Assembly (NCBI RefSeq): GCF_040409815.1
Contig: NZ_CP099959.1
Location: forward strand, 248,001 to 312,000
Direction of reading: 5' to 3'
Source of the DNA: Polynucleobacter sp. UK-FUSCHL-C3
Lineage (GTDB): Bacteria; Pseudomonadota; Gammaproteobacteria; Burkholderiales; Burkholderiaceae
Length of the DNA stretch: 64,000 nucleotides
The position numbers and the translations under genes are program-made. The notes beneath the pieces are model-generated. The model saw only the letters and a program-made list of their open reading frames with translations, did not search any database and was not told where the DNA came from. This document shows, in pieces, positions 18,506 through 27,800 of the stretch (position 1 is the first letter of the stretch; the number at the start of each line of letters is the position of its first letter).

Positions 18506-19495
18506 TTAAGCACTATTAATACTTTGATGGAAAATTTTTTGAATTTGCTCTTTAAAGATCCTTGATTCATCTTGTAGCCACTTTCGATAGGGCCCAAAGG
18601 CAGTAAAGTGCTTGGGAAAATCGCCCATGATGTCGGCTGCCAAGAGTCCAAATTGTTCAACAAAGCCATTTGCGTTGCTATCCAATTTGTATTGGGGCGG
18701 CATTGGCAAGTCCACCGTGTTTCCAGCGGAACCTAATTTTCCGGTAATCAGACAGCAGCCATGCATGGCAGCTTCACGCGGCATCCGATCTCTGCCGGGG
18801 TGATGACCAAAATCAATGTATAGCTTGGCTTGATAGAGCTTTTCAGAAAGTTGCTCGCGGTTTAACCCCTTTACAGGCTCAAAGCGCCAGTCTGGATACG
18901 CTTTGATCAAGCTCTCCGTCACCTTCCAGCCTTTGGTGGGGTTGTACAGAATGGTGTTTTGTTTATGGTCGATCCGATCAAGAAAGCGATCGGTTAGAAA
19001 ATCTTCATTGATGGAGTCAATCAGTGGAATGGGCTCAATACCGCAGGATCGCAAATAGCTAGAGGAATGTTCCGTTTGAGAAAAGTGCAGAATTTGCTTG
19101 AGACTCTTGGCGCCGCCCCATGGCCTGCGCCCTTGTATTACCCGCTTAAGGTAGCGTACCTTGTCGTGCAAGCCCCAAATATGACGGCGCTCTAAAAAAT
19201 TCTCGAGCGATAACCACCATAATCCCGCCTGCGCCTTTTTAACCTTAAGTGCTAGCATGGGATACACCTCAGGGAAAATAATCAGATTGCCTGGGGCATC
19301 TTCGTAGGGTGCCGATTGGGTCTTGTAGCGTGCATAGGCGGCTGGCGCAATCGCGGACTCTGAAAAGGGGAGGTAGCACATGTAAGCAGGTAGGCCCAGC
19401 GCATTCATGTGCGCGGTGAGCTGATGCAGTGCCTCAGGTCCACCAGTCACGGCTCCAGCAGGGCATACCACCAGGATTTTTTTGTAGTGTTGCAT
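18506..19495 (-). CDS. Glycosyltransferase-like protein, GT-B type
   Basis: 329 residues. N-terminus ILVVCPAGAVTGGPEALHQLTAHMNALGL follows the donor-fold pattern of GT4-like enzymes (GGPEALHQL). The C-terminal half has LYQAKLYIDFGHHPGRDRMPREAAMHGCCLI, which looks like the nucleotide-sugar site where a Glu-rich helix is replaced by MPREAA. Substrate unknown. Lies 33 bp downstream of galE on the same strand. Confidence 0.6.
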   Translation of the reverse strand: MQHYKKILVVCPAGAVTGGPEALHQLTAHMNALGLPAYMCYLPFSESAIAPAAYARYKTQSAPYEDAPGNLIIFPEVYPMLALKVKKAQAGLWWLSLENFLERRHIWGLHDKVRYLKRVIQGRRPWGGAKSLKQILHFSQTEHSSSYLRSCGIEPIPLIDSINEDFLTDRFLDRIDHKQNTILYNPTKGWKVTESLIKAYPDWRFEPVKGLNREQLSEKLYQAKLYIDFGHHPGRDRMPREAAMHGCCLITGKLGSAGNTVDLPMPPQYKLDSNANGFVEQFGLLAADIMGDFPKHFTAFGPYRKWLQDESRIFKEQIQKIFHQSINSA

Positions 19496-19528
19496 TGGTT
19501 TATTCCAAAAAATTAGTGCATCGATTAA

Positions 19529-20542
19529 TTACAAGGTGCTGTCACGCGAGCGCTGGTAAAAACGCCAAGTATCCGTACACATGCGGTCTAGATTGTATTG
19601 AGCGACCCATCCTAATGTGCGTTTTGCCAATTGGGCATTGGCAAAGTACTCCGCCAGATCCCCGGAGCGGCGACCTACAAACTCATAGGGTACGGTAATG
19701 CCGCTGGCACGCTCAAACGCAGCAATGACCTCAAGTACGCTGTGCGGCCGTTCAGTACCTAGGTTCACTGTGAGGATGCCTGGGCGTGTATCAAGGTAGC
19801 GTAGTGCTAAGCAATGCCCCTCAGCCAAATCCTCAACATGGATGTAGTCTCGCAAACCGGTGCCGTCGGGGGTGGGGTAATCATTGCCGTAGACCTTCAG
19901 GTTGGGTAATTTGCCTAAGGCCACTTGCCCGAGGTAGGGCATTAAGTTGTTTGGAATGCCCAAAGGGTCCTCGCCAATCAGCCCTGAACTATGGGCCCCA
20001 ACAGGATTGAAGTAGCGCAGGCAAGCGACTCTTAATGCTGGATTTGCGTTCACCAGATCAGTTAGTAAGTTTTCTACCATTAACTTACTTCTGCCGTACA
20101 CATTAATTGGTTTGGTTGGCAGCGTCTCGTCGTATTGGGTTATGCCTGGTTCGCCGTAAACCGTTGCCGATGAGGAGAAAACAACGGTATGCACATTTGC
20201 CTTAAGTGCTTCTTCTAGTAGGGCAATACTTCCAGCCACGTTGTTGTCGTAATACAGCAAGGGCTTGGCTTGTGATTCTGCAACGGCCTTGAGGCCGGCA
20301 AAATGAATCACGCCATCAATTGAATGGGATTTAAAAACACCTGCCAAGAGGGCGCGATCTCGCATATCACCTTCATAAAAAAATGGTTTTCGGCCTGTAA
20401 TGGATTCGATTTGGTGAATGGCATTGACTTTGCTATTGCATAAATTATCAACAATAACCGCGCCATATCCCTGTTCTAGAAGCTTTACGACTGTATGGGA
20501 GCCGATGTAACCAGCCCCGCCAGTGACTAAAATAGTCTTCAT
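19529..20542 (-). CDS. galE: UDP-glucose 4-epimerase
   Basis: 337 residues. It interconverts UDP-glucose and UDP-galactose with bound NAD. The Rossmann motif GGAGYIGSHTVV is at residues 7-18, FSSSATVYG holds the catalytic Ser, YGRSKLMVE the Tyr/Lys pair, and a late DLAEYFANAQLAKRTLGW is typical of GalE. Probably supplies UDP-Gal (or UDP-GalNAc) for the polysaccharide. Divergent from the ligase-type gene at 20680. Confidence 0.95.
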   Translation of the reverse strand: MKTILVTGGAGYIGSHTVVKLLEQGYGAVIVDNLCNSKVNAIHQIESITGRKPFFYEGDMRDRALLAGVFKSHSIDGVIHFAGLKAVAESQAKPLLYYDNNVAGSIALLEEALKANVHTVVFSSSATVYGEPGITQYDETLPTKPINVYGRSKLMVENLLTDLVNANPALRVACLRYFNPVGAHSSGLIGEDPLGIPNNLMPYLGQVALGKLPNLKVYGNDYPTPDGTGLRDYIHVEDLAEGHCLALRYLDTRPGILTVNLGTERPHSVLEVIAAFERASGITVPYEFVGRRSGDLAEYFANAQLAKRTLGWVAQYNLDRMCTDTWRFYQRSRDSTL

Positions 20543-20679
20543 CGATTAATCTCGGAAGTTCAAAGCTGGGCAGATGGTGGATGGTATTCTGTTATCACTC
20601 ATTATATAAATTGCATATAAATATGTCATTCTACAAAAGTAAGCTCAATTAAGCCATTTCAATCTGCAATAAACCGCCT

Positions 20680-22032
20680 ATGACGCAATTCAAACGCACT
20701 AGCAGTATTTTTTCGATATCGAATTGCATTCTGCTTGCGGTTTTTATGTTCCCCATCACATTTATGACGGTGCGGCATGGTGTGCATGTGTCTCTATTCG
20801 CATTATTACTGATTGTGCTTATTGTATTTTTTCAAAATAAGCAGGCGCATTTTCATTTTAAAAATAAAACGGATCTCATTATTGTTCTGTCCTTTTGCGG
20901 ACTAATCATTGCCGTCTTATTGGGTCAGCTGCTTCGCTCAAAAATGCACATGGCGGCATTCGATGGCCCTTCCCGAATTGCGTTTGCGGGCCTTATTTAT
21001 TTATTACTTAAAAACCGCCAAATAGCCTATATCAAGACTTTGGATGCAGCGATCCCGGTTGGCCTACTCTGTGTGCTGACAGCGGTGTCACTTAATCCTG
21101 GGGCCTATTGGGATGGTCGCTTAGCCACCTATTTTGTTGATCCCAATACCTTAGGGAGCCAAACCTTTATCTTGGCTTTGATTGTATTTTTATCGATTGC
21201 TCCTAGTCCAGGCGAATCTCGCTGGCTTCTATTACTCAAGTTGGTGGGCGGCGCGGCAGGTATTTATGTGTCAATATATTCTGGATCACGTGGCGCTTGG
21301 CTGGCCGGCCCGTTTATTTTTTTACTATTCTTGTTGATTCGCTTCGGTGACTTTTACCGAGCTCAGGGAGCAGAGCGATTTCGCATTGCCTTGCAAACTA
21401 GTCTAATTGTGATTGCTGCGATTTTTTTGTTTTTCCTCGCCTTTTATTTCTCCGATGCAGTATCGAGCCGAGTGATCGGCGGCTATCATGAGATTCGCAA
21501 TTGGCTTATGAATACTAAGCTGGATACTTCCGCTGGTATTCGCTTAAGTATTTGGAAGTTTTCATTTCAGTTCGCGAGTGAAAGCCTTCTCTTTGGCTAT
21601 GGAGAAGAAAAAAACATGATGCAGCTCTTGAGTAATAGCCCGCTCAACATACCCGCTAATGAAATTGCAATTAGTACTATGGCTGCGACTGGTCCACATA
21701 GCGATATTTTGAGTAAATTACTTTCTTCGGGATTGTTTGGTCTTTTGGCCTACCTCTGCTTACTTTTTTCCCCTTTCTATTTTTTCTATACCCATCAAAA
21801 TTCATTGATCGCAAACAAGAGGCGCGCAGCGCGTATGGGCATGTATTACATTACGGGCGTTTTTATTGCAGGTCTTTCCAACGAGCAGCTCTCGTTAAAG
21901 TACCTCTGTACTTTTTACGGCTTAATGACGGCGACTTTGCTGGCACAAGTGCTGCAAGCTTCATCAATGGGATCCAGCCAGTCCTTCACCCACCCCAGTG
22001 CTAAAGTAAATGAAGCGCCTAGGCATGGCTAG
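20680..22032 (+). CDS. O-antigen ligase/polymerase-family membrane protein
   Basis: 450 residues with about ten to twelve membrane helices. Members of the WaaL/Wzy/PF04932 family have a long periplasmic loop; here it seems to lie between about residues 250 and 340 (SSRVIGGYHEIRNWLMNT, SAGIRLSIWKFSFQ, YGEEKNMM). GAPHSDILSKLLSSG-like text (ATGPHSDILSKLLSSGLFG) resembles the conserved His-containing loop of WaaL. It may attach polymer to lipid A-core or polymerise repeats; the two cannot be told apart by sequence alone. The next gene overlaps it by 22 nt. Confidence 0.75.
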   Translation: MTQFKRTSSIFSISNCILLAVFMFPITFMTVRHGVHVSLFALLLIVLIVFFQNKQAHFHFKNKTDLIIVLSFCGLIIAVLLGQLLRSKMHMAAFDGPSRIAFAGLIYLLLKNRQIAYIKTLDAAIPVGLLCVLTAVSLNPGAYWDGRLATYFVDPNTLGSQTFILALIVFLSIAPSPGESRWLLLLKLVGGAAGIYVSIYSGSRGAWLAGPFIFLLFLLIRFGDFYRAQGAERFRIALQTSLIVIAAIFLFFLAFYFSDAVSSRVIGGYHEIRNWLMNTKLDTSAGIRLSIWKFSFQFASESLLFGYGEEKNMMQLLSNSPLNIPANEIAISTMAATGPHSDILSKLLSSGLFGLLAYLCLLFSPFYFFYTHQNSLIANKRRAARMGMYYITGVFIAGLSNEQLSLKYLCTFYGLMTATLLAQVLQASSMGSSQSFTHPSAKVNEAPRHG

Positions 22033-23125
22033 CCCTAAGACAATTTTTTTTACTGACTCATCGATGAACATCGGTGGTCAAGAGTTGCAGGCTTTACAGC
22101 AAATGCGCGCCTTGCAAGCGGCTGGATTTAAAACCTTGCTATTGTGTAAGCCAAATAGCTCAATACTGCAGCGGGCAAGCGTATTGGGATTGGCGGCGAT
22201 CCCAATATGCTTTCGCAATGCCTTTCATATCCCTAGCTTTCGGCAGCTACTGCACCTCGTGCGCAGCAAAGACCCGGTAGCGATTGTTTCCCATGGTAGC
22301 CATGATGCGTTACTTTCTGTGATGGTGAGTTGGTGGGCCACTCTTTTGGGTGGAAAGAGTGTAGCGGTTTTGAGAGTCAAAACCTTTCAGCACGGCTATC
22401 CACTGTCATTTGCGTATAACCACCTCTTTAGTAAAACGCTGACACCCAGCCACCATTTGCGCGAGCTGTTTTTGGTCAATCGGTCGATCAAGCCAAACAA
22501 AATTGAAGTACTGTACCCAGGCATTGATTTTTCTGGTTTACGTCAGGCAGATGGCGTATTGCCAGAGCATGTCCGGCAGTGGCTTGATGCTCACCCAGGG
22601 CCGGTTATTTCGCACGGAGCGATTCTACGGGGTGAAAAAGGCCATCGCATTATTTTGAATGCCCTAGTGGAAGTAAAAAAATCGTTTCCAACTGTGCGTT
22701 ACTTAATTGCCGGCGAGGGTCAAGATCGGCCATTACTCGAAGCCGAGATCAAGGCCCTTGGTCTTGAAGGCCACGTTTATCTAGCCGGAATTTTGCATCC
22801 GATTGCACCGCTCTTAAATGCCAGTACGCTAGCGGTGCTGCCGTCTTTGATTGAGCCCTTGGGTATGTTTCAGATTGAGGCGCAATATTTGGGTGTACCT
22901 ACGATTGTCAGCCGTGTGGGTGGGATTCCTGAAACCATCCTTCATGAAGAGACGGGGCTGATGGTGGAACCCGGCAATGTGCCCGCATGGGCTGACGCTA
23001 TTTGCTGGGTACTTGAAAACCCAATCGAGGCTAAGCAGCTGGCTGACCGAGGCAGGGCATTTGTAACAAACAAATTTTCGATGGAGCGCAATACTGCTGA
23101 GTTGATCAGGTTGATCGAAGCTTAG
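22010..23125 (+). CDS. Glycosyltransferase family 4
   Basis: 371 residues (366 if the second ATG at 22025 is used). N-terminal SSMNIGGQELQALQQMRALQAAGF is typical of the GT4 acceptor domain. The C-terminal donor site is clear: RGEKGHRIILNALVEVKKSFP, GEGQDRPLLEAE, and VLPSLIEPLGMFQIEAQYLGVPTIVSRVGGIPE. Retaining GT-B enzyme adding an unknown sugar, cytoplasmic. Overlap with the upstream ligase-type gene suggests coupled translation. Confidence 0.88.
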   Translation: MKRLGMASPKTIFFTDSSMNIGGQELQALQQMRALQAAGFKTLLLCKPNSSILQRASVLGLAAIPICFRNAFHIPSFRQLLHLVRSKDPVAIVSHGSHDALLSVMVSWWATLLGGKSVAVLRVKTFQHGYPLSFAYNHLFSKTLTPSHHLRELFLVNRSIKPNKIEVLYPGIDFSGLRQADGVLPEHVRQWLDAHPGPVISHGAILRGEKGHRIILNALVEVKKSFPTVRYLIAGEGQDRPLLEAEIKALGLEGHVYLAGILHPIAPLLNASTLAVLPSLIEPLGMFQIEAQYLGVPTIVSRVGGIPETILHEETGLMVEPGNVPAWADAICWVLENPIEAKQLADRGRAFVTNKFSMERNTAELIRLIEA

Positions 23126-23130
23126 TACGA

Positions 23131-23190
23131 TTTAGCACTGCTTAGTGCGACTACAAGGTAGTGCTGACTCAAAAAGTGTGCCGCACTAAA
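23131..23190. repeat. Interleaved inverted repeats between converging genes
   Basis: GCACT at 23135-23139 pairs with AGTGC at 23144-23148. TAGTGC at 23159-23164 pairs with GCACTA at 23183-23188. Four copies of the same pentamer lie within about 60 bp between two convergent glycosyltransferase genes. A transcription-ending fold is possible but there is no T-run, so this is only a guess. Confidence 0.4.
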
Positions 23191-24010
23191 TCCATACAAA
23201 TTCGTAATTTTCTCGAAGACCGTGTACGGTCATGCCGTACTCGCGCAGCTCGGTCTGATTGCAGGCAATTTGATGTTGTTTTGTTTTGCGTTTATTGAGC
23301 TTGCGGGCAATCCAGCTTTGATTTAGTAGCTTGTAGTTATAGCGATTAGCAAGGCCGTCTTTCTGACTTAGACCGCGTTCTAGCTTCATGGCAGTCTGGG
23401 TAATCGAGCCAAAGTGGTGTAGCCAGGATGAGCCTGTGATGGCGGTCTGTATGCCTGCCTTCTTTAGCTCATGAAAGAACAGCGTATCTTCGTAACCTAA
23501 GAGCTTGGGTACCGGCTGAAAGTAGCCCACATCCATCCAAACCGACTCATGTACGGCAAGGCAAACAGCATGCTTGCTACCTAAGCGGTTGACATTCTTC
23601 ATGGTTTGGCTGGCTTTGGCACTAAAGGAGTCAAAGTCATAATCCAGAGGCCCTTCAATTAGCGCCGTACTAATTACTCTGAGATTTAATCTCTCGGCAG
23701 TTCGAATCAGATTTTCGATCCAATGGGGCGAGACCAGCACATCGTTGTTCATGATGATGCTCCACTCCGACTGCAGAGCGAGGGCGCCTTGGTTCCAGGC
23801 TGCGCCACATCCTAAATTGTGTTGATTAAAGATTCGGCCGCCCAGGGGAAGGGTCATCAGGTAATCTCGGGTGGAGTCGGTTGACTGGTTATCCACGACA
23901 ACCAGGCGATCTAAGGGGGTGCCGTGTGCCACCATGCTGTCAATGCACTTTTTGGTGTACTCAACCGAGTTATAGCAAGCAAACGTCAGGCTGTATTTGG
24001 ACGGATTCAT
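23186..24010 (-). CDS. Glycosyltransferase family 2
   Basis: 274 residues, GT-A fold. N-terminus LTFACYNSVEYTKKCIDSMVAHG and LVVVDNQSTDSTRDYL give the nucleotide site. NLGCGAAWNQGALALQSEWSIIMNNDVLV holds the DXD-like NND. A family of rhamnosyl/other GT2 enzymes carries a late LGYEDTLFFHELKKAG. No membrane helix. Sugar and acceptor unknown; with rfb genes next door, a rhamnosyltransferase is possible but not shown. Its stop region overlaps the repeat block just downstream. Confidence 0.88.
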   Translation of the reverse strand: MNPSKYSLTFACYNSVEYTKKCIDSMVAHGTPLDRLVVVDNQSTDSTRDYLMTLPLGGRIFNQHNLGCGAAWNQGALALQSEWSIIMNNDVLVSPHWIENLIRTAERLNLRVISTALIEGPLDYDFDSFSAKASQTMKNVNRLGSKHAVCLAVHESVWMDVGYFQPVPKLLGYEDTLFFHELKKAGIQTAITGSSWLHHFGSITQTAMKLERGLSQKDGLANRYNYKLLNQSWIARKLNKRKTKQHQIACNQTELREYGMTVHGLRENYEFVWI

Positions 24011-24104
24011 GGACTAAGTATAAGTCAGGGCTTGCTACCTAAAGCCTGAATCAACCCTTCTGATCGGGTGATAATGTGAGCATTAAAACAAATACCTTAT
24101 TTCT

Positions 24105-25163
24105 ATGATTTTAGTGACTGGCGGCGCCGGCTTTATTGGCGGCAACTTTGTGCTGGATTGGCTAAAAGAGCCAAAAGCCGAGGGAATTGTCAATCTCGAT
24201 AAATTAACTTATGCAGGCAATTTGGCTACGCTCGACTCCGTTCGGAATGATCCGCGCCATGTATTTGTTCAGGGCGATATTGGCGACCACGCACTCGTCT
24301 CGCGCTTATTAAAAGAGCATCAACCCCGAGCGATTATCAATTTCGCCGCTGAAAGTCATGTTGATCGCTCTATCCACGGCCCAGCCGAGTTTGTGCAAAC
24401 CAATATCGACGGCACATTTAATCTCCTGGAGTGCGGAAGAGCCTATTGGAATGATTTAGATGAAGTAAAAAAAGCCGCCTTTCGCTTTCATCATGTGTCT
24501 ACCGATGAGGTGTACGGTTCTTTGTCAGCAAGCGATCCTGCTTTTACGGAGACTAATCCCTATGAGCCCAATAGTCCCTATTCGGCTTCTAAAGCAGCAT
24601 CAGACCATTTGGTCCGGGCCTGGTTTCATACCTATGGCTTTCCAGTACTAACCAGTAATTGTTCTAACAATTACGGCCCGTACCACTTCCCAGAAAAACT
24701 CATACCTCTGGTAATACTGAATGCCTTAAATGGTAAGCCCTTGCCCATTTATGGCGATGGCCAGCAAGTTCGGGATTGGCTCTTTGTGAGCGATCACTGT
24801 TCGGCGATTCGTGAAGTTCTGGCTAAAGGTAAGTTGGGCGAGACCTACAACATTGGCGGCTGGAATGAAAAAGCCAATATTGATGTTGTCAAAACCATTT
24901 GCCAGATTTTGGATGGGCTACGGCCTCGAGCAGACGGCAAATCCTACGCAGAGCAGATTACGTTTGTAAAAGATCGCCTAGGGCATGATCGTCGCTATGC
25001 GATTGACGCCAGCAAGATTGCACGCGAGCTTGACTGGAAACCAAAGGAAACGTTTGATAGCGGCATTCAAAAAACGGTGCAGTGGTATCTCGATAACCCA
25101 GTGTGGGTGGAGGGCGTGGTCAGCGGCTCCTACCGTGACTGGTTACAAAAGCAATACAACTAA
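24105..25163 (+). CDS. rfbB: dTDP-glucose 4,6-dehydratase
   Basis: 352 residues, second step of dTDP-L-rhamnose synthesis. NAD-binding [15 protein letters not shown] at the start, [19 protein letters not shown], catalytic [12 protein letters not shown] with the Asp-Glu pair, [10 protein letters not shown] with Tyr/Lys, and [16 protein letters not shown]: all hallmarks of RmlB. Followed by rfbD, rfbA, rfbC in one transcript. Confidence 0.97.
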   Translation: MILVTGGAGFIGGNFVLDWLKEPKAEGIVNLDKLTYAGNLATLDSVRNDPRHVFVQGDIGDHALVSRLLKEHQPRAIINFAAESHVDRSIHGPAEFVQTNIDGTFNLLECGRAYWNDLDEVKKAAFRFHHVSTDEVYGSLSASDPAFTETNPYEPNSPYSASKAASDHLVRAWFHTYGFPVLTSNCSNNYGPYHFPEKLIPLVILNALNGKPLPIYGDGQQVRDWLFVSDHCSAIREVLAKGKLGETYNIGGWNEKANIDVVKTICQILDGLRPRADGKSYAEQITFVKDRLGHDRRYAIDASKIARELDWKPKETFDSGIQKTVQWYLDNPVWVEGVVSGSYRDWLQKQYN

Positions 25164-25192
25164 GCAATGCTTTTTGCGCAACAATAGCCCAG

Positions 25193-26191
25193 ATGAACAT
25201 ACTTGTTTTTGGGAAAGATGGCCAACTGGGCAAAGCGTTCAAAGCCATCTTTGGTGAACGTAAGCCAGAAAAACTGCATCGCATCAGCTACATAGGTCGT
25301 ACTGAATGTGATCTAGCTAATCCCGATGCCATTACAGTGCCTCTCAATCAAATCAAGCCTGACTTGATTATTAATGCAGCAGCCCATACAGCAGTCGATC
25401 GAGCCGAAACAGAAGTCGACTCGGCCTATGCCATCAATACCAAAGCCCCAGAAATCATGGCGCAGTATGCAAAAAACCATGGCGCTACTTTTTTGCACTA
25501 CTCGACCGACTATGTGTTTGATGGATCTAAAGTAAGTCCATATGAATCAACAGATGTGCGCAACCCATTAGGTGTATATGGCAAAAGTAAAGCAGCCGGG
25601 GAGGAAGCAATTGAGCGTGCCTTTCAAGATAAGCAAAAGCATGCTTCGCAGGTGAGTGGTACAGAGTTGAAGGCGCAATACGCGATTCTCCGAACCAGCT
25701 GGGTATATGGTGAAGGAGGTAACTTCATTCGTACGATTCTGCGTTTAGCTAAAGAGCGCCAAACGCTTAAGGTAATTGCCGATCAGTATGGCGTGCCAAG
25801 CAGCGCAAGGTGGTTGGCCGAAGTCAGTCTCGCTTTAACCCTCGACGAAAATAATCAATTAAGGCAATTCCCCTCTGGGATTTATCACGCAGTACCTTCT
25901 GGAGAAACGACCTGGCATGCCTTGGCATGCCATGCGGTGCAGGCGGCGCTGGATGCGGGTGCAGCGCTCCAACTGCACCCCAATGCGATTGAAGCCATCC
26001 CTGCCACGGAATACCCCCTGCCAGCACCTCGGCCGATGAACTCCCGTATGGCCCGAGGTTCTTTAGAGGCTGCCCTTGCTGATACGCTAGCCCCCTCGGC
26101 CAATGTGCCAAAATTACAGTTATTGCAGCAGTCGTGGGAGCCGCAGGTCGCAGCGTATGTCCAGGACTTGGTACACCGAAAGCTCATTTAA
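25193..26191 (+). CDS. rfbD: dTDP-4-dehydrorhamnose reductase
   Basis: 332 residues, final step to dTDP-L-rhamnose. FGKDGQLGKAF start, INAAAHTAVDRAETE, YSTDYVFDGS, YGKSKAAGEEAIE with the Tyr/Lys pair, and LRTSWVYGEGGNF. It is longer than the typical ~300-residue RmlD partly because of an insert near residues 145-165 (DKQKHASQVSGTELKAQ) between the YGKSK helix and the RTSWVY strand; the core is intact. Confidence 0.95.
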   Translation: MNILVFGKDGQLGKAFKAIFGERKPEKLHRISYIGRTECDLANPDAITVPLNQIKPDLIINAAAHTAVDRAETEVDSAYAINTKAPEIMAQYAKNHGATFLHYSTDYVFDGSKVSPYESTDVRNPLGVYGKSKAAGEEAIERAFQDKQKHASQVSGTELKAQYAILRTSWVYGEGGNFIRTILRLAKERQTLKVIADQYGVPSSARWLAEVSLALTLDENNQLRQFPSGIYHAVPSGETTWHALACHAVQAALDAGAALQLHPNAIEAIPATEYPLPAPRPMNSRMARGSLEAALADTLAPSANVPKLQLLQQSWEPQVAAYVQDLVHRKLI

Positions 26192-26232
26192 CGCATTTAA
26201 AGTTACCCAAAGGTATTTAAGGGCATTCATAC

Positions 26233-27171
26233 ATGGCAACAAATCAAAGTAACCCGATGAAACGCAAAGGCATCATCCTGGCGGGGGGGTCTGGAACGCG
26301 ACTCTATCCAGTGACGCAGGCTGTTTCTAAACAGCTCATGCCGGTGTACGACAAGCCCATGGTGTACTACCCATTAAGCACGCTAATGTTAGCCGGCATT
26401 CGGGATATTTTGCTGATCTCCACCCCGCATGACACACCACGCTTTACGGATTTATTAGGCGATGGTTCGCAGTGGGGTCTGAGCATCGAGTACTGCGTGC
26501 AGCCTTCACCCGATGGCTTAGCGCAAGCGTTTACCCTGGGTAAATCGTTTGTTGGCAGTAGCCCAAGTGCTTTAGTGCTGGGGGATAATATTTTTTATGG
26601 CCATGAGCTAGTAGAGCAGCTGCACAGCGCAAATGATCGGAGCAGTGGGGCTACTGTATTTGCCTATCATGTGAACGATCCAGAACGCTATGGTGTCGTA
26701 GAATTCGACAAAGATTACAAGGCACTCTCCATAGAAGAAAAGCCCCTCAAGCCTCGCAGCAACTACGCAGTAACGGGTCTCTATTTTTATGACAATGAGG
26801 TCTGCGATATTGCGGCATCGATTAAGCCGAGCGCCCGCGGAGAGCTTGAGATAACTGATGTTAATCGCGCCTATCTCGAAAAGAATGAACTGAGTGTTGA
26901 AATTATGGGCCGTGGTTTTGCTTGGCTAGATACTGGCACTCATGATTCTTTACTCGATGCGGCAGGCTTTATTGCCACACTGCAAAAACGCCAAGGCCTG
27001 ATGGTAGCTTGCCCTGAAGAGATCGCCTACCGCCAAAGCTGGATTAGTGCAGAGGCAGTGCAAAAAGTGGCCGATCAGCTCAAGAAAAATAGTTACGGCC
27101 AATACCTCAACAAAATCCTGCTTGAGTTAGGTAGCAGCCCTCAACCCATTTCTTTATCGGCCAAGAGGTAA
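26233..27171 (+). CDS. rfbA: Glucose-1-phosphate thymidylyltransferase
   Basis: 312 residues. First step of dTDP-L-rhamnose: glucose-1-phosphate plus d[40 protein letters not shown] is unmistakable, with LGDNIFYG and [10 protein letters not shown]. The first 9 residues precede the usual family start (MKRKGII); AAGGG near 26220 supports the ATG at 26233, though M9 is possible. Confidence 0.96.
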   Translation: MATNQSNPMKRKGIILAGGSGTRLYPVTQAVSKQLMPVYDKPMVYYPLSTLMLAGIRDILLISTPHDTPRFTDLLGDGSQWGLSIEYCVQPSPDGLAQAFTLGKSFVGSSPSALVLGDNIFYGHELVEQLHSANDRSSGATVFAYHVNDPERYGVVEFDKDYKALSIEEKPLKPRSNYAVTGLYFYDNEVCDIAASIKPSARGELEITDVNRAYLEKNELSVEIMGRGFAWLDTGTHDSLLDAAGFIATLQKRQGLMVACPEEIAYRQSWISAEAVQKVADQLKKNSYGQYLNKILLELGSSPQPISLSAKR

Positions 27172-27174
27172 GTA

Positions 27175-27738
27175 ATGGCTGACACTAAATTACAGGCGAC
27201 ACCAACAGCCATCCCCGATGTGCTTGTTTTGGAGCCTAAGGTGTTTGGTGATAACCGGGGTTGGTTTACTGAATCGTTTAATGCCCATGATTTTGCCAAG
27301 GCAACAGCCCTTAATGTGGAGTTTGTGCAAGATAACCACTCGCTCTCGCGGCAGTGGACTTTGCGCGGCTTGCATTATCAGCTCAAGCATGCCCAAGGCA
27401 AATTGGTTCGAGTCACAGTAGGCTCCGTATTTGATGTGGCAGTCGATTTAAGAAAAGACTACGCAACTTTTGGCAAATGGGTAGGCCTTGAAATCAGCGC
27501 TGAAAACCACAAGCAATTATGGATTCCGCCTGGCTTTGCACACGGCTTCTTAGTCCTCTCGGAGACCGCGGAGTTTTTATATAAAACCACCGATTACTAT
27601 GATCCCCAGAGCGAAGTCTGTTTATCGTGGTGTGACCCAAGCATCAAGATTGATTGGCCGATTCCGCTGGGTAAGCAGGCGCTGCTAAATGCCAAAGATG
27701 CTGCCGGCCTAGCGTGGGACGCTGCCCCGAAGTTCTAA
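27175..27738 (+). CDS. rfbC: dTDP-4-dehydrorhamnose 3,5-epimerase
   Basis: 187 residues, a cupin-fold epimerase completing the rhamnose set. DVLVLEPKVFGDNRGWFTESFN, FVQDNHSLSRQWTLRGLHYQ with catalytic His, KLVRVTVGSVFDVAVDLRK, IPPGFAHGFLVLSE and YKTTDYYDPQSE are all standard. It begins 3 nt after the rfbA stop. Confidence 0.97.
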   Translation: MADTKLQATPTAIPDVLVLEPKVFGDNRGWFTESFNAHDFAKATALNVEFVQDNHSLSRQWTLRGLHYQLKHAQGKLVRVTVGSVFDVAVDLRKDYATFGKWVGLEISAENHKQLWIPPGFAHGFLVLSETAEFLYKTTDYYDPQSEVCLSWCDPSIKIDWPIPLGKQALLNAKDAAGLAWDAAPKF

Positions 27739-27800
27739 AGAAGCAAACCTAAGCAATAAAACCAGAGCAAGGTGAGCGCAAACAATACGATAATGTTCCC

